A DNA stretch of 64,000 bases from Leishmania martiniquensis (lineage: Eukaryota; Euglenozoa; Kinetoplastea; Trypanosomatida; Trypanosomatidae). This document shows, one piece after another, positions 20,167-30,859 of this stretch. The notes below the pieces were generated by a model. The model was not told the origin of the DNA and made no database searches. It saw only the letters and a program-made list of their open reading frames with translations. The stretch spans positions 623,501-687,500 of the forward strand of contig NC_090156.1 in the NCBI RefSeq assembly GCF_017916325.1. The letters are read 5' to 3'. The translations under genes were made by a program, and so were the position numbers. Each line of letters opens with the position of its first letter. Positions within the stretch are counted from its first letter, which is position 1.

Positions 20167-21774
20167 CTAATAGACGATGCGCGTTTCCCCTGCATGGGGG
20201 TCCTCCTGGACCCTGCGCTTTACATCACGCCTATTGAGTAGTGTGTCGGCAAACCGATCGGCCAGCGCCAACGTATAGGGGAGCGTACTACCAGTGAGAG
20301 GGTTCGGCAAGATACTGTGATCGCACACATACACGTTGCTCACGCCTTTGAGGCGGCAATCCTGTGGGTCAACGGCACCGGCGCAGCTCCCGCCGCTGAT
20401 GCCGGAGGACTCGAAGCGCTCATATGCGAGGGCGCCAATAATCGGCAGAAAAGGCGTCTTCTTCACGAGAGAGTCCTTCACATACGCCACACCATTCCGC
20501 AACGCGGCGAGGTCGCGTGCTTCGCTAAAGTAGTTGGGGTCAATGGCGCCGCTCGCGCTCACCTGCCCGCGACTGCGCGGCCGCAGGGGGCGTACGACAA
20601 ACTGGCAGCCGTGCTCGCTTGGCATCGGCTGCCTGCCGTCGTTCGCAAGCGTGAAGGGCTGAAACTGTATCTCAACCTCTGGCGTCGACGACCCGGTAGA
20701 TGACCAGTACATGATAAGGTCGTCCCAGCTGGAGCGGAGGCTAAGCTGCGGCCGCCTGTAACACAGATTTGCCCGCAGTAGCTTGCACACGAGTGGGTCA
20801 AGGTAGCAGTTGTGGCTGTCGCGGTTCTTCACACGGTACTGCAGGACCACCTGCGGAATATCCCAGAAATTTTGCCCAGCCGAAGCATCCACGTCAACGC
20901 TGCCGCGCGACGCCGTCAGCAGCCGCGCGCTGCCAATGGTACCCGCACTCACCACCACAAGCGTGCTCTCCACATCGACCAACTGGCCATCTGCACGCCG
21001 CAACGAAACGCCGGCGGCGGTTCTCGTGCTGCCGCCACTGCCGCGAATGCCGACGACTTTGACACCGCACTCCACGCGAAGTGGGCGATTCAGCTTCACT
21101 GTACCGAGCAGGTACCGCTGCAGGGTGGTGTTGGCCACCCCTAGCGACTGATCCACGAAGGTGTCGGGTCTCCCGCAGCCGCAGTCGATCTGGAAATCCT
21201 TGCGCGTGAACTCGCTCATGAGCGGCACGTCCTGCGAGGCCGCCTCGCAGAATGCTTTAAAGTACGGCGAGAAGTTCAATGGACGGCAAATGGAGAACTT
21301 TCCGCGCTTACCGCGGTGCGGTACAAACACTTCCATATTTTCGAAGTTGCGCACGCGCGGGAGCAGCTCATCGCGGAAGCTCCACGGGCCCCCCTCCCAG
21401 TCTCGCTCATCGCCGAGGTTCCACGTGCGACTGCCCATGACACCATGTCCGCCCAGCACCCGCGGTGTTGGTATCCACACCGAAGTCATGTTCACTCCGT
21501 CTGGGTGCTGCTGCGGCGTCGTCAGCGTGTCCTTAGCCTCGAAGCCGCGCTGCGCCACACGGTGGGCGATGGTGCTGGCGGGGAGCGTGTGGTACCACTC
21601 CGGACACTTTCGGATGTCGGCGCCTTCCTCAATGACAAGCGTCTTGAGGTTCTCCATCGCTAGACGACCAGCAATAAGGGAGCCACTTGCGCCACCGCCA
21701 ACCACAACGACGTCGAACTTCAGTGAGCCTACATCCGCGGCAGAGCTAGCGAGGCGAGTGGCACTGCGGCGCAT
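20167..21774 (-). CDS. GMC-family FAD-dependent oxidoreductase
   Basis: The 535-residue protein has the FAD-binding GGGASG loop at 26-31 followed by a beta strand ending in acidic residues (LVIEEG, 46-51). It also has a GMC signature-like segment PRVLGGHGVMGSRTWNLGDE (from about 104), a second signature-like VVVSAGTIGSARLL, and the family's C-terminal GVSNVYVCDHSILP strand. GMC enzymes oxidise alcohols or sugars with FAD. The usual active-site segment before the C-terminal strand, normally with a catalytic His, reads GISGGSC (458-464), and the partner His/Asn region reads LTGSTLPYT, so both canonical residues look absent. Substrate is unknown. The N-terminus MRRSATRLASSA looks like a mitochondrial presequence. 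The ATG at 21774 is supported by the short distance to the FAD motif. Confidence 0.85.
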   Translation of the reverse strand: MRRSATRLASSAADVGSLKFDVVVVGGGASGSLIAGRLAMENLKTLVIEEGADIRKCPEWYHTLPASTIAHRVAQRGFEAKDTLTTPQQHPDGVNMTSVWIPTPRVLGGHGVMGSRTWNLGDERDWEGGPWSFRDELLPRVRNFENMEVFVPHRGKRGKFSICRPLNFSPYFKAFCEAASQDVPLMSEFTRKDFQIDCGCGRPDTFVDQSLGVANTTLQRYLLGTVKLNRPLRVECGVKVVGIRGSGGSTRTAAGVSLRRADGQLVDVESTLVVVSAGTIGSARLLTASRGSVDVDASAGQNFWDIPQVVLQYRVKNRDSHNCYLDPLVCKLLRANLCYRRPQLSLRSSWDDLIMYWSSTGSSTPEVEIQFQPFTLANDGRQPMPSEHGCQFVVRPLRPRSRGQVSASGAIDPNYFSEARDLAALRNGVAYVKDSLVKKTPFLPIIGALAYERFESSGISGGSCAGAVDPQDCRLKGVSNVYVCDHSILPNPLTGSTLPYTLALADRFADTLLNRRDVKRRVQEDPHAGETRIVY

Positions 21775-24147
21775 CTTGGCGAGGGTGACTGCGCGTCTGA
21801 GAAGAAACGATTAGGCGGCAGGAGAGAGGAAAGCACACACACACACACACGCACTCGGCTGCGACCACGTCTACAAGGACTACTGCTTGGGCTCGCCACA
21901 AAGGGAGACTGCAGGGAGCCACACACAAAACTCTGTGTCCGTGAATGGGTGGACACGTGTGCGGTGATTGCGTACCCTAAAGCCTGTAAGTGTGTGTGTG
22001 TACCTGCTTAGGTGTACGTCCTTCTCCAGGGCCTCTCTGTGCGCGTGATATCGTGCACCGAGGCAGTATAGGGATGCGCTTGTGATGCGAACGTGCCGAA
22101 GCAGGATTAAGTGGAAAACGACGAGGAGGTGTTTTTTGTGTGCGCGTGCACACGCGTGTTGGAGCGAGAGGGGAAGGAGGAGAGGCCAGTGCTGCGTTAC
22201 CACCAGACACAGGTCGTCACAGCGAGCTCTTCCCACTCGTTTTCAGGGGCACTCTCTATTTGGAAACGATTTTCCCCTTCCGCCTCACCTTTCGCAGAGG
22301 CGGCAGACCGTCAAAGCGCCCTCCCCCGGGGGAGGGGGATGGTGTGTGCGCTACTCACCGTGTGTACTCCTCTCTGGCGCATGCGCCGCCTACGAGGGGC
22401 GGGGCGTGGGGCAGATCGATGTGGGGTGAAGCAGAGATGGACAAAAGCGCTGCTATGGGGAGAGAGGAGCGACACTATGTGCACCGCTTTGTTCCACCCA
22501 TACTCACGCGAGCGTGCGCGAAGCTCCTCCCACTCGGGCCCATGAAAGCGAGAGGGATTGACAATGTGTGTGTAGGGGGAGAGAGGGGTGGAGGGGTGCG
22601 CTGTGTGATGAGGAGGGGAAGGCACTGCAGACCAAAAGACGACGCGTTGCCGACTGTTGCATGTCAACTTGTGCGTGCGTGTGGTACCTTAAAGGCACTG
22701 AGGTGAGGGAAAAGGGACTCGCATCGCCCCGGTGCCAATGCGGCTGTTCCAGCGCTCGCCTCCGAGCCGACAAGAAGGGAACACACGGACACGCAAGCCG
22801 AGCACGTCACACCACAAAGGCGAACATCGATGTAGGAAAGAAGCAGGGACGAATCGAGGGGAACAGAAAGGGGGGAGGGAGAGGATGATGTACCAAGAAG
22901 GGGCTCAGTTGATGGGCAGGAACAGCGACAAAGATGAGAAGCGGAAGGCCACGCAACACCGCACAAACAAACGTACACACAAGCGCCTACAATGAAATAC
23001 ACGCGATAACGGCAGCACACACACACACGCACACACACACGACGAAGACGGAGAGGGAGTCGAACAAACAGAAAGAGAGAAAGAAGTCAACGAAAGAGGG
23101 CGAGGGAAGAAGAACTAGAGAGGAGAACATATGCGCCCATGTGTGTGTGTGTACGTGCGTGTGTGCTTCTGTTAGAGGAGAAGGGAGAGCAAGCCAGCAG
23201 TTACAAGGAGGCACGCCGGTGATGCTAATGGCCACATCGGCGGAAGTTGTCCTGCTGCGCGCGCAACTGGGTGCGCTCGCGCCACACGCCACACCGCCAC
23301 GCGCAAAGATGCACACGCGCCCGCGAGGACTGCGGCCCACCCATCTTGGGCGACGGCTGTAAACGGGAGCAGATGACAGCATACAAAATAAAGAATGAAA
23401 AAGTGAGTTGCGAGGCTACGGCGAAGAAGTGGCACGCTCATGGAACGCATCTACGCGCACGCTCGCTCACAATGATCAAGGTACGTCTTCGGGTATGTGC
23501 ACAGGTGTACATATATATATATATAAAGCGCTTCCACCCCCATCCCCTCACCGATATACATGATGGGACGCGAAGGGTGCGCGGGCAGGGGGAGGGGTAC
23601 TGAAGCGAAAAAGCGAAACATAAGAGAAACCAAGACACGCGACACGAAGTTCCTTCACCCTCCCCCTCCCGACCCCAGCCGTCTCTCTCTCTCTGCCTCT
23701 GCATGCTCCATTCGCGTCCTTCAGCGAGGCGCAGTGAGTATTTCGACCCGTCCCCCACACCCTCCGACTGATCCTCCACCACATGGCTGCGTGCCTTCTC
23801 TGAATGTCTGCGGTCCTTCCTCCTCCTTGTGCCTGGTGGAGGACTTGCTTACTGCGTCGCCTGTACAGAGACGCACACCGGCACCGAGACACACATGCAC
23901 GCGCGTTGCGGAATACGAGCAGCAAAGGAGCGAGGGAGGCGGAGGGGGTAAAGACGCACCACAGAGCGCGCCAAACAGCACGAGGAGTCGGACAGAGACG
24001 CACGTCTAAAGAGAAAGACGAAATGAGGCGCCGAGAACGGGCATGCTTATTTGGCCCTACGGCATCCAAAGCACCTGCGTCCTCGCACACTGATTCAACC
24101 GTAGCAGCAGAAGCAGGTGTGCACGTACATGCACGAGCGCGTTCCGC
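21775..24147. other. intergenic region
   Basis: About 2.4 kb between the flavoprotein and kinase genes. It has CA/TG runs near 21835-21852, 21988-22001 and 23013-23040, a TA run at about 23509-23525 and an 18-bp GC palindrome at 22319-22336. No gene is supported; it should contain the 3' UTR of the kinase mRNA and the 5' leader of the flavoprotein mRNA. Confidence 0.5.
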
Positions 24148-26568
24148 TCAAGGCCCCATTCTGGAGGCGGAGACGGAGGCGCCCTGCCGGTTGAAAGCAT
24201 CTTCGCAGACGACGAGGTGTGCGACTAGTGGGATGAAGCGTTGTTTGGACGGCGGCAGCGCGCTCTGCAGCTGGTGCATCGCCTCGTCGTCGCTGGCGGA
24301 GATGTTGTTCATGGCTCGGTAGCATGTGATAAGGTCTTCGTCGCCCATCTCCTTCTCGAGGAATATGCGCAAGGACTCGATGCGGTGCATGAGCGGGTCC
24401 GCAGCACTCACGTTTGGCAAACGGAACGTCTTGCCGTCTAGCACCAGCTGGCTGGGGTCCGTCACCTCGCCAAACGCGGCGTCATCGAAGTCGTCTTTGA
24501 GGGTTGCTTTGCGATCTGCCTTGAGCGTCTCGCCAATGACGGTATCCAATGCGTTATAGTCGTCGTCCCGTCGGCGGTCCTCGGCCTCTGTCGGCGGCGC
24601 GGCGGCCGCCTCGCCATTCAAGAAGTTGTGCAGCCCCTCCTCCCCATCTGGCGTCATGCCGTTATCCAACATCTGCACCGCGTCGGAAGCAGTAACAGCA
24701 GCAGGTGGCGGAAGTGCAGGCGGCGGTGGCGACGCCAGACTGAGCGCACCGCCGCCCTGCGCGCTATGACTCTCGGCTGCGCTTTTATCCTTGCGCGGCA
24801 TCGATCTCTCAACCAAATTCTCCTCTGCCGGGGGCGGCGGCGTGCTTCGAGGTGGCGGTGCAGGGGCACCGGGGGATGGCGCACATTCGCCGTTGGGGGG
24901 CGCTGGTGAGGCACCCGGCACGGCCTCCGCCGATGCTGTCGCCCGTGACGCGTCGACGCCCTTGACGTTGTCGCCCAGCATTTTCCGGCGATTATCCATG
25001 GCCTCCCGCCGCATCTGCCAAAACGCCTTCGACCGCGCATCCTCGAGCTCCTCTGGCGTCATCTTGCGAGAGCTGTAATGAGTGCTTGAGGGAGGGGTGC
25101 GCGGCGGTGGCGGCTGGCCAGGCAGCAACGAGGAGAGACCGTCCTGATGCTGCTGCTGCTGCACGTAGAACGCCCCTCCTGGGAAGCTGGACTCTTGATA
25201 GCAGCGCTGCTTGTTCGCTGCCGCCTGTCGCCGCATCTCGCGGTACGCCTCCGCGGCGGACTGCTGTTGCTGCTGTCGTAGCCGCTCCTGCTGCAGTTGC
25301 GGGGGGCCGTGGCGGTCAGGAGGTGGATGGTGCTCCTCAGCCTCGCAGCCGCGCTGCGCCTCAGTCGCATACTCCTTTAGGTTGTCGTCCCACTGCTTCT
25401 CACGGCGGCGCTGCACCTTGGCGTCCGCCTTGCATTTCTGCGCTAGCAGCCGGCGCTGCTCCCGCACTCGCTCATCCAGGGCACGTTTGCGCTCTTGCAA
25501 AGCGAGTTCCTGCTGCCGCTGGAGTCGCCGCTGCTGCTCGACCAAGTTGCGTCGCCTCTCCTCGCTCTCGAGCTGCTGCTGCATGAGGATGGCCTGCTGC
25601 TGCTTTTGCGCCTTAGCTGCCACAGCCGCGCCTTCCAGCTCCTTGAGGCGGTACTCTTCCTTTCGCCGGGCCGCCGCCTCCTGCATGCACGCCCGCTCCT
25701 CTACCGACAAGACGGAGCGGCGATCTACGCGTGCGCCCTGCACCTCTTCCTGTAGCCCTGCCAAGGACTCGCGAATGAAGCTGAGGTCGAGCACCTGCGA
25801 CACATTTGGCCGCTTGTGGGGGTCGATCTGCAGCATGGCTGAGATGAGTCTCGACAGACTGTTCGAGTACATCGGATGGATGGGCGGGTACACACCCTTG
25901 AGAATCTTCTGCACCAGCGCCTTCATATTGCTGCCGTCAAAGGCGTGATTTAGGGTGGTCATCTCGTACAGGACGCACCCCAGAGCCCAGATATCACTCT
26001 TGTTGTTGTAGGGCTTGTTGAGGCACAGCTCCGGCGAGAAATAGTAGGGGGTGCCGCAGATTGTGTGCTTCAATTCATACGTATTGCGCAGCACCGTGCT
26101 AATGCCAAAGTCACCGACCTTCACGACGCCGTCCTTCGTCAAGAATACGTTCTGCGTCTTTAGGTCACGGTGGAGGATGCGGCGCTCATGCATGTAAGAC
26201 AGCGCCAGACAAATCTGCGAGAAGCACTGCAGTATCCTCTTCTCAGAGAACAGCTGTCCATGCTGCTGCTTGATTCTCATGTACAGATCACCGCCGTTGG
26301 CGTACTCCATTACAATGAAGAGTGAGCCTTTGTGCTCGAAGTGGTCGACGTAGCGCGTGATGTTAGGGTGGTTCAACGTGCGCAGCATATCAATCTCCTT
26401 CTGCGCACTCTCCCGCTCCGCCGGCTTCAAGCCACCGAGGCGCACCTCCTTTGCCACGAACTGCGCGCCATCCTCGTTGCGCTGGATAAGCCAAGCAGAG
26501 CCAAAGCTGCCCTTGCCGAGCACCTTCACCTGCGTGTATTTCTCCATTCTGTTTGTATTCACACGCAT
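24148..26568 (-). CDS. NEK-family (NIMA-related) serine/threonine kinase with coiled-coil tail
   Basis: The 806-residue protein has a complete N-terminal kinase domain (about 11-270): glycine loop GKGSFGSA (18-25), lysine K40 in VAKEV, HRDLKTQN with D135, DFG (154-156), ICGTPYYFSPE activation-segment end and IWALGCVLYE. The GTPYYxSPE segment and overall pattern are typical of NEKs. Behind it is a Gln/Glu/Arg-rich coiled coil (about 290-480), then a proline- and alanine-rich disordered region and an acidic C-terminal part. NEKs act at basal bodies, flagella and in mitosis. All catalytic residues are present, so activity is expected. The first ATG after the pyrimidine tract/AG is at 26568; a second in-frame ATG at 26547 immediately precedes EKYTQVKVLG and could be used. 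Confidence 0.93.
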   Translation of the reverse strand: MRVNTNRMEKYTQVKVLGKGSFGSAWLIQRNEDGAQFVAKEVRLGGLKPAERESAQKEIDMLRTLNHPNITRYVDHFEHKGSLFIVMEYANGGDLYMRIKQQHGQLFSEKRILQCFSQICLALSYMHERRILHRDLKTQNVFLTKDGVVKVGDFGISTVLRNTYELKHTICGTPYYFSPELCLNKPYNNKSDIWALGCVLYEMTTLNHAFDGSNMKALVQKILKGVYPPIHPMYSNSLSRLISAMLQIDPHKRPNVSQVLDLSFIRESLAGLQEEVQGARVDRRSVLSVEERACMQEAAARRKEEYRLKELEGAAVAAKAQKQQQAILMQQQLESEERRRNLVEQQRRLQRQQELALQERKRALDERVREQRRLLAQKCKADAKVQRRREKQWDDNLKEYATEAQRGCEAEEHHPPPDRHGPPQLQQERLRQQQQQSAAEAYREMRRQAAANKQRCYQESSFPGGAFYVQQQQHQDGLSSLLPGQPPPPRTPPSSTHYSSRKMTPEELEDARSKAFWQMRREAMDNRRKMLGDNVKGVDASRATASAEAVPGASPAPPNGECAPSPGAPAPPPRSTPPPPAEENLVERSMPRKDKSAAESHSAQGGGALSLASPPPPALPPPAAVTASDAVQMLDNGMTPDGEEGLHNFLNGEAAAAPPTEAEDRRRDDDYNALDTVIGETLKADRKATLKDDFDDAAFGEVTDPSQLVLDGKTFRLPNVSAADPLMHRIESLRIFLEKEMGDEDLITCYRAMNNISASDDEAMHQLQSALPPSKQRFIPLVAHLVVCEDAFNRQGASVSASRMGP

Positions 26569-27937
26569 GCGTGTCGTCCTCCTCGCTTGCCCTGTCGCGC
26601 TCGTGGCGGCCGACAGTCGAGCCAGAGGTCGCGTACGCACAGCTGACGACAACAACGCCAAAGGAGACACCGCCTGAACGGAAAATTTCAGAAGAGGCGT
26701 GAAGAGAAGCGGCCTGCGACAAGCAGTACGATCACGCCCAACAAGGCAGGATGGGGTGCGCCACGCCTCCTCCTCCTCTGCCTGTCGCCTTCCTCTCTGT
26801 CTGAAGCGAATGGTCCCTCGCCCGCCTTCCCGTCATACATGCCGCGTGGCGGTGGCAGCTGTCTCCCTTTTGCGTGTCGGTAAGCAGCGCGCTCGGCCTG
26901 GTCGCCACCCGCACCGAATGAATGTCGCCCCTCACCTTTGCCCGGAAGCGATCACCACCGCACATGCACTGACGTTGGCAACTTCTCCCTGTCAAGTGAA
27001 GGACTGCGTTTGCCTCGCCTCACCTCGCCACGCTTGCACCTATGCCATAAGGCGAGCAGATGCGTAGTGGACGGAGAGAGAGGAGAGCGTTCCTTCGCAG
27101 CTATTGTTTCGCTGTGTGTGCGTGTGTGTGCCTCTCTCTTTGTATCACCACTTTGAGTGTGTATGTGCGCGCGAGCGGTGCCGATGCTCTGCCGTCACGG
27201 GAGGAGGGATACGTAGGTAAGTGCGTGTGTGTGTTTGTATGAGGGAGGGGTGTCACGTGGTGGGCGAGGGGAGGGAGGGAACATGACAAACATACGCATA
27301 TCTTTTACTTCTCATTTTTTTCTTCGTCGATGGCAGATACTCAAAAGAAACAGCAACGCACACACACACTCACACACAGAGCGAGAAAGTCAGGCGCCAA
27401 AGACGGAAGTCTGAGAAGTGCATCGAGATTCGCTTCAACATGAAGAGAAGCGCGCAACACATGGGTTGAGCGCATCAAGACGGTACGCAAACAGCAAAGA
27501 TTTCACTAAAAGAAAAAAAAGAGAATAACAATTCTCTTGCACCGGGTGGGAGGACGGGGTGGATGCGTGCAGGCGTCCATGAGACGTTGAGGATGGAGAA
27601 GGTGCCTCTGCACCGCTAAGCATCTCCGCCACCCACCAAACGCATGTACAGGCACGTCCTGTGCACCCGCACGGGCGACCACAGCTGCCACCCCTTGTGG
27701 TCGGTGGCTCTGGCAAACGCATGACAGCAAGGCACAGCATCTATACATTGAGGATCAGTGGAAAACAAAAAATGGTGCGCCGTCACGCACGCGCGTCACC
27801 GAAGATGCTGTCGAGGGGGGCGAAAGAGCGGAATACTGCTTGCGCAGGAAGAAACTGCAGCCAAGAAGGTACACGCCGTGTTCGGCGGAGACTGCCGAGA
27901 GCAGCCTGCGCCGACTGCACAGCCCTCACCCTCTCTT
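26569..27937. other. intergenic region
   Basis: Spacer between the kinase and IFT54 genes, with TG/CA runs near 27113-27131, 27223-27236 and 27358-27377. No gene is supported; it should hold the kinase 5' leader and the IFT54 3' UTR. Confidence 0.5.
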
Positions 27938-29419
27938 CTACTGAGCTGCAACGTCCGGGTGAACGATGGTCTTCGTCATCGACTCCATAACCGCGTCGTT
28001 CGCGAGGATAGTCCGTCGCAGGTTGTTCGTCTTCAGCACCTGGTCGCTGATGGCGTCCTCTAAGTTTTGTAGATGCGCGTGAATTTCCTGCAGACTCTCC
28101 TCCGTCTGCCGACGAGCCTCTGCGGCGGCCAGCGCCTGACTTCGAGACTCGCTGCGCCACATCTCCAACTCCCGAGTCATGCTGTCGATGTCGTCGTGGA
28201 TGGCCTCCAAAAACTTGCCGAGCGGGTTCGACGCCTTGGTCAGAAGCTGCAGCTGCTCGCGCAGCCGGTTGAGGTCGCTGTCGCCGAGCACGTGGCTACC
28301 ACCGCCGCGGGAGGCGGTATTCTTGCTGCTGCGTATGATGATACCGCCATCCGCAGGGACAGTAGCCGCGGCGCTATCGCCACCCACTTCGCTGCGGCGG
28401 GCAGCGGCCTCCTGCTCACGCTTCGCTTTGAGCGCCTGCTGCCCAAGCAGGCCCTTTACCTCGGCATCCTCGGCCACGGATGCGGTTCGTGCCGCCGGTT
28501 TCGCCTCGTACTGCTCTGCCACCTTTTGCCAGTCCTCTTTGCCCTCATCCTCACTTTCGGCGTCTGCCTCGCCCCGCTTACCTTCGCGAATGACTTTGAC
28601 CATCGGCGTCGCATCCGCCGCCGCACTCTGTGCCTCGATGACCTCGTGTGTCGGCTTCGGACGCGGCGGCGCCTTCCGCGCACTCGTCGTCGCGGTGGCC
28701 GCGACGTCCGTAGACTCGCGCTTCTTATCCTCGCGGTGCCGGTGTCGCTCCGCCTCTCCAGAGGCAGCAGTTGCAGCTGCCTGATTGCTGTCGTCCTTGG
28801 TCCGACTCGACGGCTCCGCCGCTGCCCTCTCCTTCGTCTTTTCCACCTCCCGCCTCTTCTCTTCGTGGCGGCGACGGCGCTCCTCCTCGCGTCGCTTGGC
28901 GCGCTCCTCCTCGGTCTCCTGCGGCGTTGCCTTGGCTTGGTTCGACTCCCTCGGCGACGAGGCGGGGGCAGCAGCTGAAGCAGAAGTGGAAGGCGTAGGC
29001 AACGGCGCAGTGGAGGCTAGTCCATCACCACCCCTCACCTTGCGCACCGCTGTCTCCTTCTGCGCAGATGACAGCGAAGCGCACTTGGCGAGCTGCTGGA
29101 GCAGCTCGTTCGTCTTATCCGCCTCTTCGCCGGCGACGATCTTGGTCGGGCGCACGCCGACAGGGCCACCAGTGGCCGTCTCAACAGCGGCGATGAGCCT
29201 CTCCAGAAACTGTATCTTGGCCTTCTTATCCGTTACCTTGGAACTATCCAGCTGATCAGCGTCGAAGAGCCCCTCGGGGAAGCCCGTCGCTTTCAGGAAA
29301 GACATCACAATATCATGGATATACCTGAAGGGTGGGCGACTGAGCAGCTTCTCCGTGAGCTTCGGGGCCTGGATCACCGCCCCTAGCTCCTTCTGTGTTT
29401 TCTCAATGACAGCCTCCAT
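27938..29419 (-). CDS. IFT54: intraflagellar transport protein 54 (TRAF3IP1/MIP-T3 family)
   Basis: The 493-residue protein begins with the conserved IFT54 calponin-homology-like domain (about 1-115), visible as KTQKELGAVIQAPKLTEKLL, PPFRYIHDIV, a DKKAKIQFLERLI helix and PTKIVAGEEADKTNELLQ. A long Glu/Lys/Arg/Ala-rich, largely disordered middle follows. The C-terminal coiled coil (about 370-493) is the part that in this family binds IFT20 within the IFT-B complex. IFT54 binds tubulin and is needed to build the flagellum. Length and domain order fit the family. The start at 29419 (MEAVIEKTQ) matches the usual family N-terminus; the frame upstream is not conserved-looking. Confidence 0.93.
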   Translation of the reverse strand: MEAVIEKTQKELGAVIQAPKLTEKLLSRPPFRYIHDIVMSFLKATGFPEGLFDADQLDSSKVTDKKAKIQFLERLIAAVETATGGPVGVRPTKIVAGEEADKTNELLQQLAKCASLSSAQKETAVRKVRGGDGLASTAPLPTPSTSASAAAPASSPRESNQAKATPQETEEERAKRREEERRRRHEEKRREVEKTKERAAAEPSSRTKDDSNQAAATAASGEAERHRHREDKKRESTDVAATATTSARKAPPRPKPTHEVIEAQSAAADATPMVKVIREGKRGEADAESEDEGKEDWQKVAEQYEAKPAARTASVAEDAEVKGLLGQQALKAKREQEAAARRSEVGGDSAAATVPADGGIIIRSSKNTASRGGGSHVLGDSDLNRLREQLQLLTKASNPLGKFLEAIHDDIDSMTRELEMWRSESRSQALAAAEARRQTEESLQEIHAHLQNLEDAISDQVLKTNNLRRTILANDAVMESMTKTIVHPDVAAQ

Positions 29420-30526
29420 CGGCACCACGCGATGAGAGCAGCGGCAGCAGAAGTCGCAGTCGAAAGCAAAGCAAGCTGACAACGATGGTAGCAACCAACG
29501 GAAAGCGGTCAAGGCAACAGGGGGCAGACGCGGCAGCTCAATGCACCGCCGTGTGTTCCAGGGCGTGTGTGGCGAGCACGAGGGTGTCTTGGGCAGGTTG
29601 CGTATGCCGAAGGACAGCGATGTTATGTGCGCAGGTGTCTGTGCGTGCCGATCGTGCGACTGCTTTTCCCTTTCTTTGGCAAAGGCGGCCCGCTGCTGCT
29701 GCGAGGCTTTTGATCACTACCCAAACTGGTCTCTCTTCTCTTCCTCCACGTCACAGAATACGGTGAACAGAAAGAGGTCGATGTCAGATGATGCGTCTAT
29801 TCAAAGCTGCAGCGCCATCATTGTCACGAACACATACACAAAGAGACAGACAGAGAGAGAGAGTAGAGCAGAGAGAGGGAGACGCGTCCCACATGCATCA
29901 ATATGAGGAAGGAGGGTGGGACAGCGAGAGCACGCGCGCAGCAGGTGAAAAAGAATATCAAGGTTTCGCAGGTGAGGAAAGCGAGAGAAAAGAAAGCTTG
30001 CCCAAACCCAGCGAGTCGTGCGCTGTGTCGTCGCTTCAGCCGTGCTCTGTTCTATCAGAGAGCGCAGCGGGCGCCACAAAGATGTGATGGCAGAGGAGCG
30101 TGCGACAAGGGAGACACAAAAAGTGCGCAGCCATGTCGCTGTCTGTGGCGCGGCTTTTTTTTTCGTTCCTATCACCACTCATGATTTCAGCCGTGTGTTG
30201 ATGAGAGCGGGTATATCACTACGTGCGTGTCCGCAGGTGTCGAGGGGCGCGTGTGTGAGCTCGAGCGCGTGACGGTGTGCGCGAGCACGCGTGCACGCGC
30301 ACGCACGCAGGCCGACGACGCACACCTGAAGGAAATGCGGTAGTCGCGGGGTGTGAAATCGAGCAAGTAAAGTTGAGGAAGGCGGTCGCTTGGCGGTCGT
30401 GTGCGCAAGGTGACAGCTTCTGCATCGTCTGCTGCCCAAAAAACTTGCAGAGAAAGATGAGGGGGGAGGGTCGGCATCCACGGGAGGTTGCACATCCCAT
30501 CCCCCGTGACGAGAGAGAGGGAGCGG
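29420..30526. other. intergenic region
   Basis: Spacer upstream of IFT54 containing GA-rich plus-strand sequence, i.e. a pyrimidine tract on the coding strand near 29845-29880, and a T9 run near 30157. No gene is supported. Confidence 0.45.
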
Positions 30527-30859
30527 CTACCTCTGCGCGGAGTCGCTTTTTGTCCCCTCGATGTGGGCTGGTACGCCGCCTCCGCACCAGCCTAAGGCGC
30601 GTAATACGCGAATCCACGCCTCGTCGCCACTGTAATGGTGCAGCGCGTCATCTATGAAGAGCCGCTTTGAGTTAAGCAGCAGCGCATTATACGCGTGCAG
30701 CACCTCCTGCGACGCCTTCAGGCATGCAGCGCAGCGAGCGCAGGCCGGGGCCGTCTCTGCAAGTACCGGGAATCTCTGGCCTTGCCTGCTTGCTGTGACT
30801 GATACTTGAGCAGGGGAAGCCCTATCGAGCTGCACGGCAGCTAGTCTCGGCCGTTTCAT
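30527..30859 (-). CDS. small uncharacterised protein (110 aa)
   Basis: I do not recognise this protein. A 110-codon frame from the ATG at 30859 has GC-rich third positions in its C-terminal two thirds and non-repetitive, protein-like sequence. It contains a Cys cluster (ACARCAAC, about 39-46), an amphipathic helix with LHAYNALLLN, and SGDEAWIRVLRALGW. It lies between IFT54 and the peroxidase-like gene on the same strand, where a polycistronic gene would fit. The frame is open upstream of 30859 as well (to 31084), but that part looks less coding-like. The CxxC-type cysteines could bind metal but the number of ligands is low. It could be a lineage-specific gene or a chance frame; I lean to a real gene. 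Confidence 0.5.
   Translation of the reverse strand: MKRPRLAAVQLDRASPAQVSVTASRQGQRFPVLAETAPACARCAACLKASQEVLHAYNALLLNSKRLFIDDALHHYSGDEAWIRVLRALGWCGGGVPAHIEGTKSDSAQR

Noticed and set aside
22319..22336. 18-bp perfect palindrome of C and G runs
   Set aside because: Homopolymer-rich and short; likely chance in a GC-rich spacer.
28073..28978. 301-codon plus-strand frame
   Set aside because: Antisense shadow of the IFT54 gene caused by its biased codon use.
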